64,000 nucleotides of DNA. Source: Oscillospiraceae bacterium (lineage in GTDB: Bacteria > Bacillota > Clostridia > Oscillospirales > Ruminococcaceae). The position numbers were made by a program, and so were the translations under genes. This document shows, piece after piece, positions 15,760-24,106 of the stretch. Positions within the stretch are counted from its first letter, which is position 1. Each line of letters opens with the position of its first letter. The notes under the pieces are model-generated. The model worked only from the letters and a program-made list of their open reading frames with translations, was not told the origin of the DNA and did not search any database. Where the stretch lies: the NCBI GenBank assembly GCA_017847875.1, contig JAGASN010000020.1, positions 1 to 64,000 of the forward strand, written 5' to 3'.

Positions 15760-16490
15760 AAAAACTTGAACTGACTTCCTTCCATCTCCATATTATCGCA
15801 ATGATGTTTATGCTTTGCGACCATCTTTGGGCAACAATCGTTCCGGGGAACGATTGGCTCACGGATATCGGAAGAATTGCCTTTCCGATTTTTGCCTTTA
15901 TGAACGTGGAAGGGTTTTTCCATACAAAAAATCTTAAGAAATATGTAAAAAGACTTTTTATCTTTGCGCTGATTTCCGAAATTCCGTTTAACCTTGCGGT
16001 GGGCGGAAACGTTTTTTATCCCCTTCATCAAAACGTTCTCTGGACTTTTCTTATAAGCACGGGGCTTATGTGGCTCAACGAAAACGCAAAGGAAAAATCG
16101 CTTCTGATAAGATTCCTTGTTGGAGCGGGAAGCCTTGCAATGGGTTTTATCCTCGGTCTTCTCAGCTTTTGCGATTATCACTATGCGGGAATTTTCACCG
16201 TTCTTGTTTTCTATTTCTTCCGGGGAAGAAAATGGTGGTGCTTCGCAGGTCAGCTTATATGCCTTTGGTATATAAATTCGGAGATTCTTTCCGGTTTTTA
16301 TTATGAAGTGGATATCTTCGGAACAAAAATTGAAATTTTGCGCCAGAGTTTTGCAATTTTTGCGCTTATACCGATCTGGCTCTATAAAGGAAAACAGGGG
16401 CTTTATAACAAAGGGATAAAGGCGCTTTATTATTGGTTTTATCCGGTGCATTTCTTTGTTCTTTGGGTTTTGGGAAGCCTTTTTGCTTAA
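15756..16490 (+). CDS. TraX-family membrane protein
   Basis: A 244-residue polytopic membrane protein with about eight hydrophobic helices. The N-terminus 'LTSFHLHIIAMMFMLCDHLWATIV' plus 'IGRIAFPIFAFMNVEGFFHT' is the TraX signature. The family was named for the F-pilin N-acetylase, but most members are chromosomal proteins of Bacillota with unknown acyl-acceptors. The motif D-H-L near residue 22 and R near 47 resemble the membrane-bound acyltransferase core. It overlaps nrdG by ATGA. No pilus or conjugation gene is near, so a pilin-related role is not supported; modification of a cell-envelope component is a possibility only. Confidence 0.85.
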   Translation: MKKLELTSFHLHIIAMMFMLCDHLWATIVPGNDWLTDIGRIAFPIFAFMNVEGFFHTKNLKKYVKRLFIFALISEIPFNLAVGGNVFYPLHQNVLWTFLISTGLMWLNENAKEKSLLIRFLVGAGSLAMGFILGLLSFCDYHYAGIFTVLVFYFFRGRKWWCFAGQLICLWYINSEILSGFYYEVDIFGTKIEILRQSFAIFALIPIWLYKGKQGLYNKGIKALYYWFYPVHFFVLWVLGSLFA

Positions 16491-16527
16491 AATAAAGAAA
16501 AATTTTGCAATTTTGGCTTTAAAAAGC

Positions 16528-16556
16528 TTGCATTTTCAAATTTAATATGTTAATAT
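16528..16556 (+). promoter_or_regulatory. Promoter of the rimP-nusA-infB operon
   Basis: TTGCAT (16528-16533), 17-base spacer, TAATAT (16551-16556). Confidence 0.6.
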
Positions 16557-16581
16557 TATTAAAGTAATATTGTAGTATGAA

Positions 16582-16610
16582 GGAGTGGGAACAAAAAACC
16601 CGCTCCTTTC
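16582..16610 (+). promoter_or_regulatory. Leader hairpin/attenuator upstream of rimP
   Basis: GGAGTGGG (16582-16589) pairs with CCCGCTCC (16599-16606) with one G-U pair, followed by TTTCTGTTT. It lies between promoter and rimP, about where NusA-dependent autoregulation would act. An attenuation role is inference. Confidence 0.45.
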
Positions 16611-16642
16611 TGTTTAACGGAAAATTTTTTGGAGGTGTTTTT

Positions 16643-17128
16643 TTGGCGGAAAAAAAGAAAAATACCGCGCAGACCTGCACTGAACTTGCCCTTCCCGTTG
16701 CGGAAAAACTCGGCGTTGAACTTTGGGACGTCCGTTTTGAAAAAGAGGGCACGGAGTGGTATCTGCGCTTTTTTATTGACAAGGAAGGTCTTACCATTGA
16801 AGACTGCGAAAACTTCAGCAGAGAGATGGACCCCATTCTTGATGAAGCAGACCCCATTGAAAAAAACTATGTTCTCGAAGTTTCTTCCCCCGGAATTGAA
16901 AGAAAACTTGTTACCGAAGAACACGTAAAACGTTATCTCGGCTATCTCGCAACCGTAAGATTTGTCCGTGCTCCGGAAGGATATAACCAGCGCGAATTCC
17001 TTCTTCAGCTCGACGATATCAAAGAAGGCGTAATCACCGCTTCCTTTGAAGACGGAACCGAAATGGTCTTTAACAAAGCGGACACCGCTTTTATAAAACT
17101 TTATTACGATTTTAGCAGCGAAGACTGA
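16643..17128 (+). CDS. rimP: Ribosome maturation factor RimP
   Basis: A 161-residue protein needed for 30S subunit maturation. The start chosen is TTG 16643 behind GGAGGTG (16631-16637). The in-frame ATG at 16577 lies inside the leader hairpin and has no ribosome binding site. The N-terminal domain has 'LGVELWDVRFEKEGTEWYLRFFIDKEGLTIEDCENFSREMDPILDE', and the C-terminal SH3-like domain has 'YVLEVSSPGIERKL'. Both are RimP hallmarks. It is the first gene of the classic rimP-nusA-rnpM-ylxQ-infB-rbfA operon, with 17 bases to nusA. Confidence 0.95.
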   Translation: MAEKKKNTAQTCTELALPVAEKLGVELWDVRFEKEGTEWYLRFFIDKEGLTIEDCENFSREMDPILDEADPIEKNYVLEVSSPGIERKLVTEEHVKRYLGYLATVRFVRAPEGYNQREFLLQLDDIKEGVITASFEDGTEMVFNKADTAFIKLYYDFSSED

Positions 17129-17145
17129 GGAGGAATTATAAAAAA

Positions 17146-18201
17146 ATGAACGCAGAATTTTTTGAAGCGCTCGCGCTTCTTGAAAAAGAAAAAGGCATTT
17201 CTGTTGAATACCTTTGCGAAAAAATTGAAAACGCAATCGCAATCGCGATTCGCCGCGATTATGTCGGAACCGAAGACGTAAAAGTTATTATCGACCCGGA
17301 AACCAGAACCTTTGACGTTGCAATAAGAAAACTTGTTGTTGAAGAAGTTGAAGATTCCGCAAACCAGATTCTCCTCGACAAAGCTGTGAAATATAACAAA
17401 AAAGCTCAGCTCGGCGACGTTGTTGATATTCCGCTCGAAACCAAGGAATTCGGAAGAATTGCCGCCCAGACCGCAAAACACGTTATCAAACAGGGAATCC
17501 GCGAAGCGGAAAGAGGCCAGGTACTTAAAGAATTCCAGAGCCGCGAACACGAAATTATCACCGCAACCGTAATCAGCACCGACGCTGTCCGCGGAAGCGT
17601 AACCCTTGAAATTGACCACAACGAAGCTTTCCTTCTCAAATCCGAGCAGATTCCCGGAGAAGTTTTCCAGGACGGCGAAAGAACCAAAGTTTACGTTGTT
17701 GAAGTAACCGCTTCCGAACGCGGACCCAAAGTTATGATTTCCAGAACCCACCCGGGCCTTGTAAAACGCCTTTTCGAAATCGAAGTTCCCGAAATTTATG
17801 AAGGAACCGTTGAAATAAAAGCCGTTTCCCGCGAAGCAGGTTCCAGAACCAAACTTGCCGTTTGGAGCAAAGATCCTGACGTTGACGCAGTCGGCGCCTG
17901 CATCGGTACCCGCGGTGCCCGTGTTGCAAAAATTGTTGATGAACTCGGCGGCGAAAAAATAGACGTTGTTCAGTATTCCGAAGACCCGGCAGAATTCATT
18001 GCCGCAGCTCTTTCCCCGGCAAAAGTTGTTTCCGTTGAAGTTGACCCCGAAGGCAACAAAGCCTGCAAAGTCAAAGTTCCGGACGAACAGCTTTCCCTTG
18101 CAATCGGCAACAAAGGTCAGAACGCAAGACTTGCCGCAAGACTTACCGGCTGGAAAATTGATATCAAACCCGAAAGCGGATTTTGGGGCGAAGAAGAATA
18201 A
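17146..18201 (+). CDS. nusA: Transcription termination/antitermination factor NusA
   Basis: A 351-residue protein. It has an N-terminal RNA-polymerase-binding domain (~1-125), an S1 domain (~130-200), and KH1/KH2 domains with 'DAVGACIGTRGARVAKIVDELGGEKIDVVQYSED' and 'LSLAIGNKGQNARLAARLTGWKIDIK'. NusA modulates pausing, intrinsic termination and antitermination. Length matches Gram-positive NusA, which lacks the C-terminal acidic repeats of E. coli. The GAGGAGGAATT site supports ATG 17146. As an intrinsic-termination factor it could feed back on the hairpin in its own operon leader (inference). Confidence 0.97.
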   Translation: MNAEFFEALALLEKEKGISVEYLCEKIENAIAIAIRRDYVGTEDVKVIIDPETRTFDVAIRKLVVEEVEDSANQILLDKAVKYNKKAQLGDVVDIPLETKEFGRIAAQTAKHVIKQGIREAERGQVLKEFQSREHEIITATVISTDAVRGSVTLEIDHNEAFLLKSEQIPGEVFQDGERTKVYVVEVTASERGPKVMISRTHPGLVKRLFEIEVPEIYEGTVEIKAVSREAGSRTKLAVWSKDPDVDAVGACIGTRGARVAKIVDELGGEKIDVVQYSEDPAEFIAAALSPAKVVSVEVDPEGNKACKVKVPDEQLSLAIGNKGQNARLAARLTGWKIDIKPESGFWGEEE

Positions 18202-18251
18202 TTTGTTTTTAACATAAACGATAAACTTTTCCGAAAGGAGGAAGCCTTTTT

Positions 18252-18518
18252 ATGAAAAAAATACCGGAAAGAATGTGCACCGGCTGCGGAGAAAAAAAGC
18301 CGAAACGCGAACTTATCCGCGTTGTAAAAAGCCCGGAAGGAGTTATCTCCCTTGATAAAACCGGAAGAAGCCCCGGAAGAGGCGCTTATGTCTGCCCGAA
18401 TCCGGAATGCCTTAAAAAGGCGCGCAAAACAAAACGCATCGAAAGGGTTTTCGAAACCTCGATTCCGGAAGAAGTTTATGACGCGCTTGAAAAGGAGCTG
18501 GAAAAAGATGGCGAATGA
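18252..18518 (+). CDS. rnpM: RNase P modulator RnpM (YlxR, DUF448)
   Basis: An 88-residue basic protein. 'RMCTGCGEKKPKRELIRVVKSPEG' and 'GRSPGRGAYVCPNPECLKKA' are the DUF448/YlxR signatures; the four cysteines in CTGC and CPNPEC are the usual pairs. The B. subtilis homologue binds RNase P RNA and modulates it. GGAGGAAG precedes the ATG. Its last 11 bases overlap ylxQ, so the two are translationally coupled inside the nusA-infB operon. Confidence 0.93.
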   Translation: MKKIPERMCTGCGEKKPKRELIRVVKSPEGVISLDKTGRSPGRGAYVCPNPECLKKARKTKRIERVFETSIPEEVYDALEKELEKDGE

Positions 18519-18828
18519 AAAACTTTCCGGGTTCCTCGGTCTTTCGAGAAAAGCAGGAAAACTTGTTTTTGGTTTTGATATGACCGAAGAAGCCATGAGG
18601 AAAGGAAATGCAAAAGCCGTTCTCCTTTCGGCGGATTGTTCCGAAAGAACCGCAAGAAACGTAAAACGCATTGCGGAAGAAACCGGAACAGAAGTTTTGA
18701 TTTTACCCCTTACTATGGACGAAATAGGATATGCCGTTGCAAAACGTGTTGGTGTGCTTTCCGTTTGCGACAGCGGCTTTTCAAAAAAATTCAAAGAGCT
18801 GCTGGAAAGCGGCATGCACAAAGCATGA
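18508..18828 (+). CDS. L7Ae-family RNA-binding protein YlxQ
   Basis: A 106-residue protein starting at ATG 18508, with AAAAGGAG upstream. The open frame extends to 18352, but that part overlaps rnpM in another frame. 'FLGLSRKAGKLVFGFDMTEEAMRKGNAKAVLLSADCSERTARNV' is the ribosomal L7Ae/L30e/YlxQ fold, which recognises kink-turn RNA. The exact target is unknown; the genome position between rnpM and infB is highly conserved in Bacillota. Overlap with rnpM suggests equal production. Confidence 0.92.
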   Translation: MANEKLSGFLGLSRKAGKLVFGFDMTEEAMRKGNAKAVLLSADCSERTARNVKRIAEETGTEVLILPLTMDEIGYAVAKRVGVLSVCDSGFSKKFKELLESGMHKA

Positions 18829-18851
18829 ACGAGTTTGGAGGAAATGCATAG

Positions 18852-21737
18852 ATGATTGAAAATATTAAATATAAAGCGGCGGACCTCGCAAAAGACCTTA
18901 AAGAACCTGTTAAAGACGTTCTTGATGTTCTCGGCGAAAAATTCCCCGCAAAAAAGGCACAGACTGCCCTTACCGAAGAGGAGCTTAACTACGTTTTTGA
19001 ACATTATACCAAAAAGAACGAAGTAACAAGCTTTGCTCCTTATTTCGCAATGGCAGGTCAGCCCAAAACCGAAAAGAAAAAAGAAGAACCCAAAGCGGAA
19101 GCTCCGAAAGCGGAAGCAAAACCCGCTTCCAAACCTGCGGAAAAACCTGCTCCCGCACCCAAAGCAGAAGAAAAACCCGCAGTTAAAGAAGAAAAGAAAC
19201 AGGAACCCAAACCTGCACCCAAAGCAGAGGAAAAACCAGCAGAAAAACCTGTTCAGAAAACCGAACAGAAACCCGCAGAGCGCAAACCTGCCGAAAATCG
19301 CGAAAACCGCCAGAATGAAAGAAGAAACGACCAGCGTTCCGAAAAACCCCAGAACGGTGACCGCAAATTTGACGGCAACCGTCCTCAGAACGGTGACCGC
19401 AAATTCGGTGACAAACCCCAGGGCGAAAGAAAATTCGGCGACAGACCTCAGCAGAGCAGCGACAAAAAATTCGGTGACCGTCCTCAGAACGGTGACCGCA
19501 AATTCGGCGATAAACCCCAGGGCGAAAGAAAATTCGGCGACAGACCCCAGAACGGCGACAAAAAATTCGGCGATAAACCCGCCTTCCAGAAAAACGACCG
19601 TTTCGGCGACAAACCGAACTTCAACAAAAACGATCGCTTCGGCGGAAACAGCTTTGGCTTTGATAAGGACAAAGAGGATAACAGCCACCGCCATGAACCG
19701 AAAAAACCTGTTGAAAGAAAACCCAGACCCGCAAACCAGCCTCCGGCAGAAAAACTTGCGGCAGGCGTTGCTCACGTTGATATGAGCGCGGTTTCCGTTG
19801 ACCTTGATAAATATAACGATAAATATGAGCAGATCGCACCCGCTTCTTCCATGAGCGACAGCTATGTAAGCAAGCAGAAACTCAACCAGAAGAGCAAACA
19901 GCAGGGCAAACCCAAGAAGAGCAAACACGAAATGGAACAGGAAAAACTCAAGAAACTCGAAATGGAGCGTCAGCGCCGTCAGAAACTTGAGATCACCATT
20001 CCGGACGAAATCACCGTCGGCGACCTTGCTCTCAAACTCAAAATCGCTTCTTCCGAAATCATCAAACGTCTTATGCTTCAGGGCATGATGGTTTCCGTAA
20101 ACGAAGTTATAGACTACGATACCGCAGCTCTTATCGCAATGGATATCGGCGCAAAAGTTGAAAAAGAAGTTGTTGTAACCATCGAAGACCGCCTTATCGA
20201 CGACAGCGAGGACGATGCAGCAAATCTCATCACCCGCGATCCTGTTGTCTGCGTAATGGGCCACGTTGACCACGGTAAAACTTCTATCCTCGACTATATC
20301 AGAAGCGCACATGTTGCTTCCGGCGAAGCAGGTGGCATTACCCAGCATCTCGGCGCATACAGAGTTACTACCGAAAGCGGAAATTCCATCACCTTTCTTG
20401 ACACTCCCGGACACGAAGCATTCACCGCAATGCGTGCCCGTGGCGCACTTTGCACCGATATTGCAATTCTCGTTGTTGCGGCAGACGACGGCATTATGCC
20501 CCAGACCGTTGAAGCAATCAACCACGCAAAAGCGGCTGAAGTTTCCATTATCGTTGCAATCAACAAAATCGATAAACCCACCGCAAACCCGGATAAAGTT
20601 ATGCAGGGTCTTACCGAATACGGTCTTGTTCCGGAAGAATGGGGCGGCGACGTAATCTGCGTTCCCGTTTCCGCAAAAACCGGTGAAAATATCGATACCC
20701 TTCTCGAAATGATTACCCTTGTTGCGGAAGTTCGCGAACTCAAAGCAAACCCCGACAGAATGGCAAAAGGTACCGTTATCGAATCCAGACTCGACAAAGG
20801 CCGCGGTCCTGTTGCAACCATGCTCGTTCAGAACGGTACTCTCCATACCGGCGACGTTGTTATCGCGGGTACCGCAGTAGGTAAAGTCCGTGTTATGATC
20901 GACGATAAGGGCAACAGAATTACCGAAGCAGGTCCTTCCATTCCTGTTGAAATCACCGGTCTTGATTCCGTTCCCACCGGCGGCGACCAGTTCAACGCAG
21001 TTTCCGATGAAAAACTTGCACGTGAACTTGTTGAACAGCGTGAATATGAAGCAAAACAGGAAGCATTCAAACAGTATCAGAAAGTTACTCTTGATAACCT
21101 TTTCAACCAGATCGCCGAAGGCGAAATTAAGGAACTTCCCATCATCGTCAAAGCTGATGTTCAGGGTTCCGTTGAAGCGGTTCGCCAGTCCCTTGAAAAA
21201 ATCTCCAACGAGGAAGTCCGCGTAAAAGTTATCCACGGTGCGGTTGGCGCAGTCAACGAATCCGACGTTATGCTTGCACAGGTTTCCAACGCAATCATCG
21301 TAGGCTTCAACGTCCGTCCCGACACCACCGCAAGAGATACCGCAGAGCGTGAAGGTGTTGATATCCGTCTTTACAGAATCATCTACGACGCAATCGAAGA
21401 GATCCAGTCCGCAATGAAAGGTATGCTTGCTCCGAAATATCGTGACGTTGACCTTGGCCGTGCGGAAATCCGCCAGGTTTATAAAATTTCCAACGTCGGT
21501 ACCGTTGCGGGCTGCTATGTTCTCGAAGGCAAAATTGCAAGAAACGCAAATATCCGCGTTGTTCGTGACGGCATTATCATTGCCGACGATAAACTCGACA
21601 GCCTTAAACGTTTCAAAGATGACGTCAAGGAAGTTGCTTCCGGATATGAATGCGGTATGACCCTTACAAAATTCAACGACATTAAAGAGGGCGACATTTT
21701 TGAAGCTTATATCGTTGAAGAATATCGCGAAGACTAA
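18852..21737 (+). CDS. infB: Translation initiation factor IF-2
   Basis: A 961-residue GTPase that places initiator tRNA on the ribosome. The N-terminal IF2_N helical domain spans ~1-55. A long Lys/Pro/Glu/Ala-rich linker (~75-150) is followed by an Arg/Lys-Phe-Gly-Asp repeat region (~165-265) and a second IF2_N domain (~375-430, '[33 protein letters not shown]'). The G domain begins at GHVDHGKTS near residue 470, with DTPGHEAF and NKIDKP following. Domains II, III and C2 complete the protein. ATG 18852 follows GGAGG at 10 bases. The repeat-rich linker is unusual in sequence but common in kind. Confidence 0.97.
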   Translation: MIENIKYKAADLAKDLKEPVKDVLDVLGEKFPAKKAQTALTEEELNYVFEHYTKKNEVTSFAPYFAMAGQPKTEKKKEEPKAEAPKAEAKPASKPAEKPAPAPKAEEKPAVKEEKKQEPKPAPKAEEKPAEKPVQKTEQKPAERKPAENRENRQNERRNDQRSEKPQNGDRKFDGNRPQNGDRKFGDKPQGERKFGDRPQQSSDKKFGDRPQNGDRKFGDKPQGERKFGDRPQNGDKKFGDKPAFQKNDRFGDKPNFNKNDRFGGNSFGFDKDKEDNSHRHEPKKPVERKPRPANQPPAEKLAAGVAHVDMSAVSVDLDKYNDKYEQIAPASSMSDSYVSKQKLNQKSKQQGKPKKSKHEMEQEKLKKLEMERQRRQKLEITIPDEITVGDLALKLKIASSEIIKRLMLQGMMVSVNEVIDYDTAALIAMDIGAKVEKEVVVTIEDRLIDDSEDDAANLITRDPVVCVMGHVDHGKTSILDYIRSAHVASGEAGGITQHLGAYRVTTESGNSITFLDTPGHEAFTAMRARGALCTDIAILVVAADDGIMPQTVEAINHAKAAEVSIIVAINKIDKPTANPDKVMQGLTEYGLVPEEWGGDVICVPVSAKTGENIDTLLEMITLVAEVRELKANPDRMAKGTVIESRLDKGRGPVATMLVQNGTLHTGDVVIAGTAVGKVRVMIDDKGNRITEAGPSIPVEITGLDSVPTGGDQFNAVSDEKLARELVEQREYEAKQEAFKQYQKVTLDNLFNQIAEGEIKELPIIVKADVQGSVEAVRQSLEKISNEEVRVKVIHGAVGAVNESDVMLAQVSNAIIVGFNVRPDTTARDTAEREGVDIRLYRIIYDAIEEIQSAMKGMLAPKYRDVDLGRAEIRQVYKISNVGTVAGCYVLEGKIARNANIRVVRDGIIIADDKLDSLKRFKDDVKEVASGYECGMTLTKFNDIKEGDIFEAYIVEEYRED
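19320..19660 (+). repeat. In-frame repeats in the IF-2 linker
   Basis: Imperfect tandem copies encode variants of [20 protein letters not shown], then K-F-G-D-K-P and N-D-R-F-G blocks, roughly 8-15 codons each. They sit between the N-terminal domain and the G domain and probably vary in number between strains. Confidence 0.75.
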
Positions 21738-21749
21738 ACCGGAGGAATT

Positions 21750-22097
21750 ATGGCAGGATTTAAACTTAACAGAACAAGCGAGGATATCCGCAGAGAGCTG
21801 ATGGATATCCTCCGCAGCATGAAAGACCCGAGAATTTCCGGCGGAATGATAAGCGTTGTCCGCATTGAACTCACAAACGATCTTTCACACTGCAAAGTCT
21901 ATATAAGCTCTCTTGAAGGAATGGAAAAAGCAAAAGAAGCGGTTAAAGTTCTTACAAAAGCGGGCGGTTTTATCCGTCACGAAATGATGATGCGTCTTGA
22001 GCTTAGAAAAGTTCCGGAATTCCATTTCATTCCGGATGATTCCATTGAATACAGCGCCGGAATCCAGAAAATTCTTCGGGAAATCGGGGAAGAATAA
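21750..22097 (+). CDS. rbfA: Ribosome-binding factor A
   Basis: A 115-residue KH-type cold-shock/ribosome maturation protein acting on 16S rRNA helix 1. 'RTSEDIRRELMDILRSMKDPRISGGMISVVRIELTNDLSHCKVYISSL' and 'LRKVPEFHFIPDDSIEYSAGIQKIL' match the family along its whole length. It lies 12 bases after infB, with GGAGG overlapping the gap, in the conserved operon order. Confidence 0.96.
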   Translation: MAGFKLNRTSEDIRRELMDILRSMKDPRISGGMISVVRIELTNDLSHCKVYISSLEGMEKAKEAVKVLTKAGGFIRHEMMMRLELRKVPEFHFIPDDSIEYSAGIQKILREIGEE

Positions 22098-22126
22098 TTT
22101 TTAAAAGAAAGGAGAGGAAAGAAAAA

Positions 22127-23086
22127 ATGGAAATAAATGTTCAAAAGTGCTGCGAAATTCTTCGCAAAATGGACGATATCGTTATCCTTACCCACCGAAA
22201 TCCGGACGGCGATACCCTTGGTTCCGCTTTTGCTTTGCATTATATCCTTAAGCAGCTTGGAAAACGAAGCAAAGTCGTTTGTCACGATGGTTTTCCGAAG
22301 CAGTTTTCATACCTGCTCCTGGAATATGAACCGGAAGATTTTGAACCCAAAGCCGTTGTTGCGGTGGATATTGCCGATGAACAGCTTTTCGGAGAAAATC
22401 TTAATGAATATAAAGGAAAGGTCGATCTTTGCATCGACCACCACGGTTCAAACAAACATTACGCAAAAAACTGGCTGGTAAGAGATACCGCGGCGGCCTG
22501 CTGCGAAATTATCGAAGATATCTGCTATGGTTTTGAGGAGACCCAGCTCACAAAGATAATTGCGGACTGCATCTATACCGGCGTTTCCACCGATACCGGC
22601 TGTTTCCGCTATTCGAACACAACCGGTCATACTCATGCGGTTGCCGGAAGAATGTTCAAAGCCGGATGCGATTTTGTAATGATTAACCGCGCAATGTTCG
22701 AGGTAAAATCTTTTTCAAGAATCGCAATCGAAAGGGAAGTTCTTAACGGAACGGAACTTTATTTTGATAACCGCTGTGCGGTTATCTCCCTTACCAAAGA
22801 GATGATCGAAAGAACCGGCGTTCTTGAATCTGAACTGGAAGGCGTTCCGGCAATGACAAGGGAAATTGAGGGAGTTGAAATCGGTCTTACTCTCCGTTTC
22901 CGTGATAACGGATATAAAATTTCCGTCCGGACCGGAGAAGAAATCGACGCTTCCGCCATTTGCGGAAAACTCGGCGGCGGTGGCCACCGCTGTGCCGCAG
23001 GTTGTTTTGTCGAAGGTGACCTTGAAACCGCAAAAGAAACGGTGCTCAAAGTTGTTGCGGAAGTTCTCGGGGAGGTAACCGAATGA
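22127..23086 (+). CDS. nrnA: DHH/DHHA1 phosphoesterase NrnA (oligoribonuclease/pAp phosphatase)
   Basis: A 319-residue bifunctional enzyme that degrades short RNAs and 3'-phosphoadenosine-5'-phosphate. Metal-binding motifs of the DHH fold are seen: 'ILTHRNPDGDTLGSA' (H-x-N-P-D-G-D), 'AVDIADEQ', and the DHH box itself in 'LCIDHHGSNKHYAKN'. The C-terminal DHHA1 domain ends with 'KLGGGGHRCAAGCF', the substrate-binding GGGH motif. The AGGAGAGGAAAG site precedes the ATG. It overlaps truB by ATGA. nrnA after rbfA is a standard arrangement in Bacillota. Confidence 0.93.
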   Translation: MEINVQKCCEILRKMDDIVILTHRNPDGDTLGSAFALHYILKQLGKRSKVVCHDGFPKQFSYLLLEYEPEDFEPKAVVAVDIADEQLFGENLNEYKGKVDLCIDHHGSNKHYAKNWLVRDTAAACCEIIEDICYGFEETQLTKIIADCIYTGVSTDTGCFRYSNTTGHTHAVAGRMFKAGCDFVMINRAMFEVKSFSRIAIEREVLNGTELYFDNRCAVISLTKEMIERTGVLESELEGVPAMTREIEGVEIGLTLRFRDNGYKISVRTGEEIDASAICGKLGGGGHRCAAGCFVEGDLETAKETVLKVVAEVLGEVTE

Positions 23087-23982
23087 CGGGAATTCTTCCG
23101 GTTAAAAAACCGGCGGGCTTTACTTCCTTTGATGTTATAGGAAAACTTCGCGGAGTTGTTAAAACAAGAAAAATCGGACATTCCGGAACTCTTGACCCAA
23201 TGGCAACCGGGGTTTTGCCGCTTTTCTTTGGTGGAGCAACAAAATGCTGCGATTTTCTTCCCAATGAGGACAAACGTTACGTTGCGGATATAAAATTCGG
23301 AATCGTTACCGATACCCAGGATACCACCGGTCGGGTGCTCAAAGAAAGCGAAAGCCGGGTTACAGAAGGCGAATTTGCTGAAGTAATGTCCGGTTTTATC
23401 GGAAAACAGATGCAGACCCCGCCGATGTTTTCGGCGGTAAAGATTAACGGAAGACCCCTTTATGACCTTGCAAGAGAGGGCAAGGTTGTGGAGCGTGCTC
23501 AAAAGGAAATTGAGGTTTATGACATAAAACTTCTTGAATTTGATGAGCATGCTCAGACCGCAAGAATCGAAGTTTCCTGCGGAAAGGGAACTTTCATCAG
23601 GACTCTCATCAACGATATGGGCGAAAAACTCGGCTGCGGCGCTTCGATGAGTGCTCTTGAAAGAACAATGGCGGCGGGTTTTGAACTTTCCGAATGTTTC
23701 ACAATTTCCGAAATTGAGGAAATGATGGAAAAAGGAAATTTTGAAGAACATCTGATTCCGATAGAAAGGCTTTATAAAAATCTTCCGAAGATTGTTCTTG
23801 GCGATTTTGATAAAAGACTTTACCGAAGCGGAGTGCCCCTTGAACTTCAAAAAAGAGGTTGGGGCGGAATTTCCGGAAACATTGCCGTTTTTGATGAAGG
23901 CGGAATGCTCCTTGGAATTTCTTTTATGGACGAAGAAGCAAACGAACTTAAACTTCGGAAAATGCTCAACACCGATAAATAA
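23083..23982 (+). CDS. truB: tRNA pseudouridine-55 synthase
   Basis: A 299-residue enzyme that converts U55 in the T loop of tRNAs to pseudouridine. The catalytic Asp lies in 'KIGHSGTLDPMATGVLPLFFGGATK'. The second motif is 'KRYVADIKFGIVTDTQDTTG', followed by 'QTPPMFSAVKINGRPLYDLAREG' and 'VSCGKGTFIRTLINDMGEKLG'. Length is family-typical. The start at 23083 overlaps the nrnA stop (ATGA) and follows GGGGAGG. It is the last gene of the rimP operon in this window and is closed by a strong terminator; ribF and rpsO do not follow here. Confidence 0.96.
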   Translation: MTGILPVKKPAGFTSFDVIGKLRGVVKTRKIGHSGTLDPMATGVLPLFFGGATKCCDFLPNEDKRYVADIKFGIVTDTQDTTGRVLKESESRVTEGEFAEVMSGFIGKQMQTPPMFSAVKINGRPLYDLAREGKVVERAQKEIEVYDIKLLEFDEHAQTARIEVSCGKGTFIRTLINDMGEKLGCGASMSALERTMAAGFELSECFTISEIEEMMEKGNFEEHLIPIERLYKNLPKIVLGDFDKRLYRSGVPLELQKRGWGGISGNIAVFDEGGMLLGISFMDEEANELKLRKMLNTDK

Positions 23983-23986
23983 AAAT

Positions 23987-24019
23987 AAAAGCCTGTGCGC
24001 TCTGCGCACAGGCTTTTTT
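23987..24019 (+). terminator. Terminator of the rimP-truB operon
   Basis: Stem AAAGCCTGTGCGC/GCGCACAGGCTTT with a 3-base loop and six T. Confidence 0.9.
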
Positions 24020-24040
24020 GTTTCCTTATAATACTAATAT

Positions 24041-24068
24041 TTACAAATTCTATGATATTTAATATAAT
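24041..24068 (+). promoter_or_regulatory. Promoter of the amidase-domain lipoprotein gene
   Basis: TTACAA (24041-24046), 16-base spacer, TATAAT (24063-24068). Confidence 0.55.
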
Positions 24069-24106
24069 ACAAAAAGAATGTTTTTGTAAAAAACGGAGGG
24101 AAAATT

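Noticed and set aside
15756-16490. Conjugation function for the TraX-family protein
   Set aside because: TraX relatives are widespread on chromosomes; no pilus or transfer genes adjoin and the gene is coupled to nrdG.
18117-21236. 1039-codon open frame on the minus strand opposite infB
   Set aside because: Antisense shadow of infB; repetitive Phe/Gly/Cys composition with no recognisable domain.
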